From Ophiosphaerella korrae (Eukaryota; Ascomycota; Dothideomycetes; Pleosporales; Phaeosphaeriaceae): a stretch of DNA of 64,000 bases. The notes below the pieces were generated by a model. The model was given only the letters and a program-made list of their open reading frames with translations, was not told the origin of the DNA and searched no databases. Positions 14,071-22,952 of the stretch are shown here, in pieces. The stretch lies in the NCBI GenBank assembly GCA_028456385.1, contig JALNQF010000029.1, forward strand, positions 248,001-312,000. Reading direction: 5' to 3'. Positions within the stretch are counted from its first letter, which is position 1; each line of letters begins with the position of its first letter. A program made the translations under genes and the position numbers.

Positions 14071-16244
14071 ATGTTTGGAACGGTTGATGCGCAGCTCCAG
14101 CGCGCAAAGGAGCTCCACGATCCCCCGGCCAAGGGCCAGCCGTTTAGTGTTCTGCTGCCCGGCACCGCGAGGGAAGGGAGCACCGGCATCTACAGGCACT
14201 GGCGGTTTACCAACAGGCCGTTGTTAACGACACTCGTCCCCGACATTACCACGCTGCACGAGGCGTTTGAAGCGAGCGTTGCGAAGCATCCCAAGAGCAG
14301 GTGTCTCGGCCACCGCCCGTACGACCCTGTCACCAAGAAGTTTGGCGGATATGTGTGGGAGGACTACGAGACGGTTGCCACGCGGCGGAAGAACTTTGGT
14401 GCGGGGCTGGTCCATTTGCACCGACAGGCGGGTGTGACGAGGCAGAAGTATGGGGTTGGCTTGTGGTGTCAGAATAGGCCGGAGTGGCAGATTACGGATT
14501 TGGGGTGCATGTCCCAGGGCCTTTACACCGTTTCTATCTACGACACGCTCGGCCCGGATACCACCGAGTTTATCATCAACCACGCCGAGTTGCCCTGCGT
14601 TGTTGTGGGGATGAACCATGTCACCGCGCTGCTGAAGCTCAAGCCGCGACTTCCTACGCTCAAGCTTATTGTGGTGCTGGATCCTTTGAGCCAGGGCGAG
14701 CTTCCTGGAGAGTCCAAGGGCGAGCTGCTGAACTCTATGGCATCTGAACTTGGTGTCACGATTCACTATATTCGGGATGTCGAGGCTCTTGGTGAGCTGC
14801 GACCATTGCCGATGAGCCCCCCATCAACGGAGGATATTGCTACTATCAACTATACCTCGGGCACGACTGGCAATCCCAAGGGTGTTGTTCTTACACATGG
14901 CAATGCGCATGCGGCTACTTGCACTTCCTTGATCCTCTTGGGGTTTATGGAGCCACAGGTCATCTGCTCATTCCTGCCTCTTGCTCATATCTATCAACGG
15001 GTCAGCGAACACACCGCTCTTGCTGCTGCTTCAGCGATCGGATACTTCCATGGTAACGTTCAAGAGCTGGTTGAGGACTTGCAGTTGATTCGGCCGACCA
15101 TGTTTTCCGGTGTGCCCAGGCTTTACAACAGATTTGGCTCGAAGATCAAGGAGGCAACTATTGAAGCTTCTGGAGTCAGGGGAGCGCTGTCCCGACATGT
15201 TGTTTCGACTAAGCTTGCTGCCATCAAGGACAAGGAGAACCCGACCAACAAACATTTGCTGTATGACCGCATTTGGGCAAAGAAGGTTGCTGCAGGGCTT
15301 GGCCTCGACAGGTGCGCAACCCTGGTCAGTGGCTCCGCGCCCATCGATCCTAGCTTGCACCAGTTCCTGCGCATAGTGTTCTCCAGCTATTTCACGCAAG
15401 GCTACGGTCTGACGGAGACGTATGCTGTCTCGCTCCTCCAGCACGATGGCGACCTCACATCTGGCAACTGCGGTGGCGTCACGCCCAACTCAGAACACAT
15501 GTTGCTCGACGTGCCCGATATGGAATACCTGTCCACCGACAAGCCACACCCCCGCGGCGAGCTTCTAATCCGCTCCACGACGCAATTCAGAGAGTACTTC
15601 CGCAATGAGGAGGAGACGCTCAAGGCTGTTGACGAGGATGGCTGGTTCCACACCGGCGACATCTGCTCCATTGACGAACTCGGCCGGTTCAAGATCATCG
15701 ATCGTAGGAAGAACGTCTTGAAGCTGGCGCAGGGCGAGTACATCTCGCCCGAGCGCATCGAGAACGTGTACCTCGCCAACTGCGGCTACATTGCGACTGC
15801 ATACGTGCACGGCGACTCGCACCAGTCGTTCCTGGTTGCCATCTTCGGCGTGGCGCCTGATCTGTTCCCACAGTTCGCATCCAAGGTCCTCGGCGAGAAG
15901 ATTGCCGAGGGCGACATCGCGAAGCTGAAGGAAGTGCTCAAGAACAAGAAGATTGAGAAGGCGGTTCTCAAGGAGCTGGATCGTGTGGGCAGGAAGAGCA
16001 AGTTCAACAGCTACGAGAGAGTCAAGGCTGTGCGCTTGTTCTTGGATCCGTTCACGATTGATAACCAGCTTTTGACGCCCACGTAAGTTTTTCTGCATAC
16101 ATTGATTTGGTTGACCGCCTACTAATATTCGTGTGTAGACTCAAGCTCAAGCGTCCGCAGACGGCGAAGGCGTTCCGACAGGAGCTTGATGATTGCTATG
16201 CAGAGGCGCTTGCGGAAGAGAGCCAGGCCAAGGCTAAACTATAG
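14071..16244 (+). CDS. Long-chain acyl-CoA synthetase with peroxisomal C-terminus
   Basis: Exons 14071..16082 and 16139..16244 (intron GTAAGT, branch CTAAT, end TAG) give 705 residues. This is an AMP-forming adenylating enzyme: the phosphate loop TSGTTGNPKG lies at about 262-271. GYGLTE, DGWFHTGDI and the KNVLKLAQGEYISPE linker motif specific to long-chain acyl-CoA synthetases follow. The protein ends in AKL, a recognised PTS1 variant, and has no N-terminal signal or transmembrane start. I therefore infer import into peroxisomes, like yeast Faa2, to activate fatty acids for beta-oxidation. The small last exon carries the targeting signal and matches family C-termini (LKLKRPQTAKAF). Substrate chain length cannot be read from the sequence. 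Confidence 0.94.
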
Positions 16245-16599
16245 ATATGTAGACTGGGGGTGGTATAATTATTTATGTACTTATAGAAGAGAAACACACA
16301 ATAATATGCGTATCCAAGCTATCCCGATGGTTCTGCTGCGTGGCGGCAAGCAGATGCCAAGCCCCATGTAGCTAGCGCAGGGTCCAACCCGCCCGGCTCG
16401 AATTCCGTCTCCCACCCCAACATTTCCCAAACAAACATTCAGAGAGTCCGGCTCCCACACAACCCTATTCACCCTTGCATCACCACCTCTCGACGCTGTA
16501 GCGCCCTCACCCACGAGGCTCCAGGCGAGACCCCGCCGCCCCCTTTTGGCCATTTTGGAACGCTTCTTGGTCAGCACACCACTGACGTGGCACTGCGCC

Positions 16600-17925
16600 A
16601 TGAGCGACGACTTGGAGCCAGCGCAGCCCCGGGCTTCGCGCTTCAAGGAACACACAAACACTACTAATTCCATCCACCCGCCGCCCAGCGAGCTGTGGCA
16701 GGACCTGGGCATCGAGGACATGATCGAGAAGTTCAATGAAGAGAGCAGGGCGCCGCCCGCACGCAAGGGTGCCGCCAAATCCGCCAGTCCGCCGGCGTTT
16801 GGCGCGCCGTCGGCCACGGGCGGAATGCTTGTGTCGACAGCACCGCCTGCGCCTGCGCCTGCGCCTGTGGCCGAGGGCACTTTCGGCCGGTTTTCTCGCG
16901 CGTTTGCGTCCGTGTTTGGGAGTGTGTTGGGCAAGCGGAAGGCGGGCCATGCGGATGCTGAGCGCGAGGGAGAAAAACAGCTTCTGGATGAGCGCAAAGC
17001 GGCTGCCGACCAGGCATATCAGGCTCGCAAGCTGGCCATGGAGCAAGGCCTGTTGCCCACGCCCAAGGTCTTCGTTAGGCCGAATGGTACGCCGCGGGTG
17101 CACAAGTGTGGTATGGGGTTTCCTTCCATTGGAGCGAGCGTGGACTAACAGACATGTATAGTGGCCGAGCACACCGCAGCGATGCCGAGCACACCCAGCC
17201 TCTACAAGTCGCCGTCAAGGAAGGAACTGCACAAACAGAAGAAACTCACCAAACGCGTGTCAGACCTCGAGTTCAAGCTCGCGTCTGCGCGAAAGGAGCT
17301 GCACACCGTCTTGTACAAGGACGTGCCCCCCGTTCCTCCGCTCCCCATGGTAGTACCGCCCGCGCCAGAGACAGACACCAGCCAGAGCGAGAACATCTTC
17401 AGCGAAGAGGAAGCCGAGCAAGACACGCAGACCACGCACTCGGTGCAATCCATCGAGCCCACCCAACCCACCGAGCCCACCCAACCCATCGAGCCTACCC
17501 AGCCTATTGAGCCCACTCAACCCATCGAGCCCCCCCAACCCACTGAGCCCCCCCAACCGACCCACCCAGCCGAACCCAACGCACCGCCCCTCCCCTCCCC
17601 CACCCCCATTGGCAAAATCGTCAAAAAACGCAAAGCCCCTTCCTCCTCCTCGGACGCCGCCTACATCCCCACCACCACCGACTCCGACCCTGACTCCAGC
17701 GCCCCCAACTCCCCCAAGCGCCCCAAATCCTCGTCCCGCAAAAACAAACGCAACCCCTCCAAGCTCAGCAAGCGCAGGACTAGAGCCCGCTCCGAAGAGC
17801 CTGTGCGTATTGTCCCGGATGGCAAGAGTGTCCCGCTTGTTCCTCCTATTCCTGGGGGTGTCGAGGGACGGAGAGTCGGGGTAAGGGATGATGGGTTTGG
17901 GGGGCTGGGGCATGAGATTTTTTAG
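16600..17925 (+). CDS. Unrecognised disordered protein with basic coiled-coil segment and EPTQP repeats
   Basis: Exons 16600..17110 and 17162..17925 (51-base intron GTATGG..TAG with CTAAC branch) encode 424 residues. I do not recognise a named family. The first exon has SELWQDLGIEDMIEKF, then Ala/Pro-rich sequence and a charged helix before KVFVRPNGTPRVHKC. The second exon starts with a likely coiled coil, SPSRKELHKQKKLTKRVSDL. It continues with a run of about ten EPTQPI-type repeats (about 17455-17560), then Lys/Ser-rich nuclear-localisation-like stretches (KRPKSSSRKNKRN). The layout fits a nuclear or chromatin-associated disordered protein, but function is unknown. The upstream in-frame codon at 16546 is TTG, so the ATG at 16600 was chosen. 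It is tail-to-head with the synthetase, 355 bases away. Confidence 0.75.
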
Positions 17926-19036
17926 GTCGGAAGGTTTTGGCCGTGTTTAGTGGTCTTGTCATGGGTGGAGTTTTTGATAGAGTTTTTTTTTTTTTTTTTT
18001 TCCCCTCTCTTTGGGCCATTTCTAGGTTCTTGTCAAAAGCATTTTTCCGTCTGCGGTTTGCGGGCGGTGCATGATGTATGAGTTATGATATGAGCACGGG
18101 GTTGTTTTGGGAGGAGGGGCGGAGTGGGGTAACAGACATGTGAGGTGGTTGAGAGGCTGAGAGGGTTCGTTATAGTATTGGTGATGTACACTGGATATGA
18201 GAATAAGTGAGCATGTGTCTCAAATGTCTTCTTGTGGTGAAGTGGTGGGGGAACGATGTCATATGCTTTTATCTCGACGGTTTGACAGTTTGGCAATAGT
18301 TTATTCCTTGTATGTAGGATAGATTGTCTGGCTGAACATGAGAAACTCTGCTGGTGGCATTGTGGCCATTGATGGAAGATGAAGGAAGTACTGAGCACAT
18401 TGTCATCTTTCGAGGGTCGTAGATGGTGAGCCAGGCGTTGAGCGGTAAACAGAGATACTACTGAAGAAATATACATCTACCTAAAATCCCCCCATGATCA
18501 AATAAGACACAACTGATTGAGTCGTTGGTTATTTGAGGGCATCAAAGTTATACACCTCCAAGTAATCACTCTTACCCTTCGATTTTTTTCACGAATCAAC
18601 CATTCCTGCAAGAGTATGGATACATTTAATTAGGTGGAAGAGAAGCTCAATACTTACACATGCGTCCCAAGCATTTGGTTAATCTCCCGCTCCACGCCGC
18701 TAAACGTAAAGAGCGGTCGACTCATCCAGGCGGCACCACGAGGAGGCGCAAGGGTCCGACTTCTACCGCCCGTCCATCTCCTGTGATCGACCAACGTTAC
18801 ACGTCACGATCCATTCTTCTCCAGACAAGGATTCAAAGCACCCTGCCCCGCTTCCAAAAAATAGTCAAAAAAGCCGGCAAAATCGTAACAAAGAGATCAC
18901 AGAATTGGCGACGATACAAGGGAGCGAGTGGGTCGCAATAGTAAAAGGAAGGGAGGGACGCATAAACGGGGTTCTGGAACCCCAGGAAGCGGCACGAGGG
19001 TCAGATCGTTGCCGGAGGGTGCTTGTATGCCGATTT
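17926..19036. other. Intergenic with poly-T tract and one perfect hairpin
   Basis: A run of about 18 T lies at 17983-18001, just after the preceding gene. At 18968-18983 there is a perfect hairpin, GGGGTT-CTGG-AACCCC, 54 bases before the first structured-RNA copy; it resembles the last hairpin of that element. No convincing coding frame is present. Confidence 0.4.
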
Positions 19037-19167
19037 GCCAGGGACCTTGCGGCCTGTCAGAGATTACAGTACACCGAGTGGTGTACGTAGGTTCTCAATA
19101 CCTGTTGGCATCTTCCACACTCGACTGCCTGAGAAGGTGGCCACTGGTGGCGGGAAACAACGTTTCC
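19037..19167 (+). ncRNA. Structured RNA element, copy 1
   Basis: Closing stem GCCA (19037-19040) with TGGC (19148-19151). A short stem GG-A-CC/GGCC with loop TTGC follows, then CCTGTCAG. The first variable hairpin is GTACACC/GGTGTAC (7 bp, around 19068-19085), the longest of the four. GGCATCTTCCACACTCG is followed by a hairpin CTGCC/GGTGG with loop TGAGAA; its T:G and G:T pairs only work on the plus-strand RNA, which orients the element. The final hairpin is GGAAAC/GTTTCC (19153-19167). No clear promoter box or T-run terminator is visible. Confidence 0.55.
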
Positions 19168-19374
19168 TGCAATACAAGCGCCTCTTTCGCGATCGCCGAG
19201 GCATGAGGAACGATATTCCTTGGTAAACAGGCAGAACCTGGATGGCATAGGCAGACCAACAGAGCGGGTGGGCCCAAATGGAAAAGGGACAAAGGCCTGA
19301 GAATGTTGCACAGGTAACCGACGGAGTTAGGCACAATGGCTGGAAAGGCATCAAGGAGTACCCGTATGCAGCAT

Positions 19375-19481
19375 GCCATGGACCATGAAAGGCCTGTCAG
19401 AGTCTTACAAGGACTCCACATCGAAGGCATCTTCCACACGCGTCTCCAGAAAACCGGTGACACTGGTGGCGGGGTAACCCC
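19375..19481 (+). ncRNA. Structured RNA element, copy 2
   Basis: Closing stem GCCA (19375-19378) with TGGC (19467-19470). Stem GG-A-CC/GGCC has loop ATGAAA. The variable hairpin is GAGTC/GACTC (around 19400-19416). GGCATCTTCCACACGCG is followed by a hairpin TCTCC/GGTGA with one T-T mismatch and an AGAAAACC loop. The final hairpin is GGGG-TAA-CCCC (19471-19481). All four stems differ in sequence from copy 1, except the closing stem, yet each stays paired. Confidence 0.55.
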
Positions 19482-19737
19482 TGACATACGGGCTCATCGA
19501 GCAAAGATTCAAGGGGAGAGAGGAGACGACTCTACCTCCAAATGGTATGCCAAAGCTGTGGCAGATACTGGCGGAAAATAACGCGGTACAAGAAACCCAC
19601 GAAAGACCAAACAGCCTGAAGAATAGGCCAGAATCGTTGACACCATGGACGGCACCAACACCGAGTTCGGTACGGTTTCCAAATCGCGCTCATGCGCGTA
19701 TATCACCATGGAACAGAGAGTGGCTCAGTGTCATTAC

Positions 19738-19849
19738 GCCGTGGGCTGTTAGGCCTATCAGAAAGATCCGAAGATCCTTCCATAACGCAGGCATCTTCCG
19801 CACACGCCCTCTGAAAAGAGTAGCACTGGCGGCGGGAACAGTGCGTTCC
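19738..19849 (+). ncRNA. Structured RNA element, copy 3
   Basis: This copy holds the key compensatory change. The closing stem is GCCG (19738-19741) with CGGC (19830-19833) where the others have GCCA with TGGC, so A-T became G-C on both sides. The bulged stem is GG-G-CT/GGCC, using a T:G pair. The variable hairpin is GATC/GATC with loop CGAA. The GGCATCTTCC block has one change (CGCACACG). The following hairpin is CTC-TGAAAA-GAG and the last is GGAAC/GTTCC (19835-19849). A one-base length difference here breaks the reading frame that the other copies could share. Confidence 0.55.
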
Positions 19850-20318
19850 TGACAAAGAGCTTCCCTGTTCGCAACTGGTCTCTTGGCTCGCAAGTAGCAT
19901 CTTTATCGCAAAGTGAGTAGATGTATATAGTGACCGAGGGGATTGATAATCAGAATCCATGTATACTGACGAGTCATGACTGAAAATTGACTGAGTGCGG
20001 TGTGATCGACGAATATCGGCTTTGAGGGTTGCATGGTCTCTCCGCAGTGTCTCAAGAGGCCAGTCTGTGCAGTGAGTGGTATGTAGCTGCTCCCAATATA
20101 GTCTGATGAATCAGCCTAAAGCTTTCTGTAGATAGTGCCGTTCTTTTCAACCTTATCGTGGGTTACAGGTGAAATACTTCTTTATCGAGCATTCACAGCG
20201 TAAGAAGATCATCTTCCAGTCGCCTAGCGTGTGGAAGGTGAAAATTGAAAGGAAACCAATGCTGCTTCCTACATGTATTTGCACCCCGGCAGTGTCAAGA
20301 GTGCCCTCACGACAACTT

Positions 20319-20431
20319 GCCAAGGATCATCTGACCTGTCAGAGCATGAAGCTCTATATCTGAAGGCATCTTCCACACACGAAGACCTGAAAAGGTCGAC
20401 ACTGGTGGCGGGGCTGCAGTAATGTGCGCCC
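20319..20431 (+). ncRNA. Structured RNA element, copy 4
   Basis: Closing stem GCCA (20319-20322) with TGGC (20406-20409). The bulged stem is GG-A-TC/GACC, where the usual C-G pair has become T-A. The variable hairpin is AGAGC/GCTCT with loop ATGAA. GGCATCTTCCACACACG is followed by GACC-TGAAAA-GGTC. The last hairpin is GGGC/GCCC extended by GCA/TGC across one bulged T (20411-20431). The larger gap before this copy (581 bases) may hide a decayed member. Confidence 0.55.
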
Positions 20432-20433
20432 TG

Positions 20434-21170
20434 CCGTGAGGGTTCTATCTACTGCAAGGTGTCCCGTGCCACATTGTGACGACGCAGAATGCTCGTATCC
20501 GAGTGAAAAATTATCAGTAGGTCTCGGACGATTAGAACGCGGGGGGGGGGGGGGTGTCAAATAGTGTAGGGACGGCGGTTGGGAAAAGAGGAGATCGCGG
20601 TCTCGAATAGGAACCGAAGGTGGATAATCCATGGCATCGACTGGAGAAGTTGCGAGGGTGCATTTCTGCACGATCACAGCAAATCTTGAAACGGTCGGAG
20701 CTGCGGGCACCAACAAGCGGAACACACGCGCTAGACACCAGTAAATAGCACCATATACTATAGAAAAAGGGAGTGGGGAGATACCAAGAGTCTCTTTTTA
20801 GAGACCCGGGAAACGAGTCATAGCAATCAACCGCAACCAAGGGATTGGGTCGTACGTCCACTGCATCGTCGTCATCGTCCGGAATTGGAATCGCATCGTG
20901 ATAGCAACTGCTATGCTACACATTTCCGTCAACCCGCACGCTTCTATCTCTGACTTGGCAGATGGTGCTGGAGCCTGGCTGAGTGGGAGCGAATTCCGGA
21001 CAGTTCATTCTCCATCGAATGCGACCTAGTTGCAGGTGTAACGTGTGGCTGTGCTTGCCCCGGTATCTCGTGGAGTTGTTACCTAGATATGGCGACCGGA
21101 AAAGTCGATCGAAGGGTAGCAGTGGGGTCCTGACAACGCACAGTTCGATCGCTTATCCGCTCGCCGGTGT
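20434..21170. other. Intergenic; nothing recognised
   Basis: About 740 bases between the RNA array and the WD40 gene's stop codon. There is a poly-G run at about 20541-20554. A GGGCCCGG-free, mixed-composition stretch follows, with no protein-like frame. Confidence 0.4.
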
Positions 21171-22339
21171 CTACTCGCTATCGTCTAGTAACTCGGCTAA
21201 CTCTGCTTCTTCTTCGGCCGTCATTATGCTTTCTTTCTTTTCAGGCACCTCGTCTTTGGTCTTACCAAGCCGTTCATCCTCGGCTTCTTTGGCTGACTTG
21301 GCTAGGTCTTGTGCCTTCAGACTCCACTGTCTGACTGTTGCATCTATGCTAACACTAAGTAAACGTTGCTCTGGTAACAGTGCAAGCCCTGTGACCTCTT
21401 CAAAGTGACCAGTGAAGGCATGGTGGAGCTTTCCACTGCCTCTCTCCCATACGCGGATCTCTTCGTCTCTGCATGCAGTTATAACCCATCCTCCATCCTC
21501 ATCCACGACAATGTCGCGCACAAAGTCGGGATGCTCGAAACTGGAGTCTTCTTGCCACTCCCGTGCTCGCGACAGGCACTTGGCTGTTTTGTCGGCAGAC
21601 GCGGTCCAGAGGTCGCCATCCGAATCGAAATGGATCGCGTCGATACTTGTCTCGTGGGCAATGATGGGTGAGGGTTGCGTCTCCGAGGCCAACTTCAGGG
21701 TGACTGACCAGCGCCTGATCTCTCGGTCACTTCCTGCGCTTAACAGTGTTACAGATTCCTTATTGGGTGAATAGTCAGCTGGATCCAGCGCGAGGGCTAG
21801 AATGCCTCGTGAGTGCCCTTTAAGTGTGTGAAGTTTCTCCCCTGTCTCGACATCCCATACGATGATGCTTGCATCCGCCGAAGCCGAAACCAATATCTCT
21901 TTGCCCTGTAATGTGAATGTTAGGACCGCTTTGACGAAGTCACTGTGCCCCTGGAACCTCCTCCCCGGTTTTCGCGAGCCTGTCCATGACCAGATGGATT
22001 TGTCCCAACAGCCAGCAAAGATCATGCCAGACTTGGGAGAAACAGCTAGAGAAGTGAGGGGCGCGGCTGGCCCAGAAAAGGTTGCAGAGACCTTGGTGCT
22101 CTATGTAAGCGGGTCAGTCATGGTTGCATATAGAACTGGAACGTGGGTGACAAACCTCAATATTTATCCGCTTGATATTGCCGGCTGCTTCCGCCACATA
22201 GATCTGATGTTCGTCTTGAGGATCGGCAGTGACGGCGAGTATCTTGGAGGGGAGCCTTATTGGATTGCCTTGGGAGTTCTTCGACTTGGTAGCTTTGCGG
22301 GCTGTCTCATTGAGAGCCGAGCTGTAGCTTGTTAGACAT
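21171..22339 (-). CDS. WD40-repeat protein, N-terminus uncertain
   Basis: The main exon 22100..21171 joins, across a 55-base intron (22155..22101, GTTTGT..TAG), to an upstream exon running to about 22310. At least five WD repeats are visible: FAGCWDKSIWSW, VSASADASIIVWD, LSAGSDREIRRWS, WTASADKTAK, ITACRDEEIRVWE and LSVSIDATVRQWS. A Lys/Glu-rich acidic tail ends LLDDSE. It should be a beta-propeller scaffold; the partner is unknown. The 5' end is unclear. The ATG at 22339 encodes MSNKL and then lies one base out of frame with SSALNETARKATK, which reads as the natural continuation. An alternative is a first exon at 22409 (MSRSNDP) spliced to an acceptor within the next exon. So this is a one-base frameshift, an assembly error or an unusual intron. 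Confidence 0.8.
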
Positions 22340-22658
22340 GTGGCATGCAGGCAGTGGAAACGTCATACGTGGTCTGGAAGTAATGACCTGGATCGTTCGA
22401 GCGTGACATGATGTGTCAAGGTGACGCTCTGATGTTCAGGTGATGTATGACTGTGCACGTGTGGACGTGTGACCCCGCACCCTAGTTACACCAACCAAAG
22501 CTTTGCGCTAACTAAAAATAGCGGGTGGTAACTGAGGCAGACCGCCTCACTTCCAACCTCACCAGCGTCCACCCACTATCCAGTAAGCCTCACCAATGAA
22601 TTCAGACTGAAACCGCCTCTACATAATATCTGGACCAAGTGGGACGACCTCTGGAGGG
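22340..22658. other. Intergenic; start of AT-rich block
   Basis: About 320 bases containing the probable WD40 promoter. Nothing else is recognised. Confidence 0.4.
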
Positions 22659-22952
22659 TTGCTGAGGAGCGCGATCGTACGTCTATCATTTCCAAAAGCG
22701 CACTTACATTACTTCGACGACAAAAATCTCCGAATTACAGTATGGAAAAGACGCATCGACACATTTAGTGGACAGGGCTATGAGGATCCTCGAGATAGGG
22801 TATATGGGCTGGTGAGCCTTGTGAAGCAGGAAGAGCGTGTAGCCATTGACTACGCCAAGTCAGCCCATGAAGTCTATTCTGATCTAGTACTTGCTCTCTG
22901 CCCTTCTTATACAGTCTACAATACTCGTTCTCAGAGTCTAGCCCTTCTGTAA
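22659..22952 (+). pseudogene. HET-domain fragment (heterokaryon-incompatibility relic)
   Basis: A short frame contains YEDPRDRVYGLVSLV followed by VAIDYAKSAHEVYSDLVLAL. This matches the conserved middle of fungal HET proteins, where DPRDRVYGLLSL is a hallmark and is followed by a DYSKS-EEVY segment. The N-terminal HET start (YEALSYVWG) and the long C-terminal part are missing. The frame ends at 22952 and later frames to 23290 show no family match. Intact HET proteins trigger cell death on non-self fusion; this is only a remnant. Confidence 0.7.

Larger units (their letters stand above)
19037..20431 (+). repeat. Tandem array of four diverged structured-RNA-like elements
   Basis: Four copies start at 19037, 19375, 19738 and 20319, all on the same strand, 338, 363 and 581 bases apart. 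Only a core of about 105-130 bases is shared; the sequence between cores is unrelated. Each core reads GCCR, any base, GGR stem with partner NNCC, TGTCAG, variable hairpin, GGCATCTTCC, CACACNCG, hairpin, CACTGG, YGGC, GGG-hairpin. Stem bases differ between copies but stay complementary, while loop and linker motifs stay fixed. That is the mark of selected RNA structure. I recognise no named RNA family. Confidence 0.6.

Noticed and set aside
16281..17913. Long minus-strand frames opposite the proline-rich gene
   Set aside because: They are shadows of a repetitive, GC-rich coding strand; Gly-rich mirror repeats such as GGLDGLSGL are the reverse of EPTQP repeats.
19037..20431. The four repeat copies as a protein-coding repeat (a GIFHTR..TGGG-like peptide is readable in three copies)
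   Set aside because: Copy 3 has a one-base difference that breaks the frame. There is no common start or splice pattern, conservation continues outside the peptide, and stem bases covary as RNA pairs.
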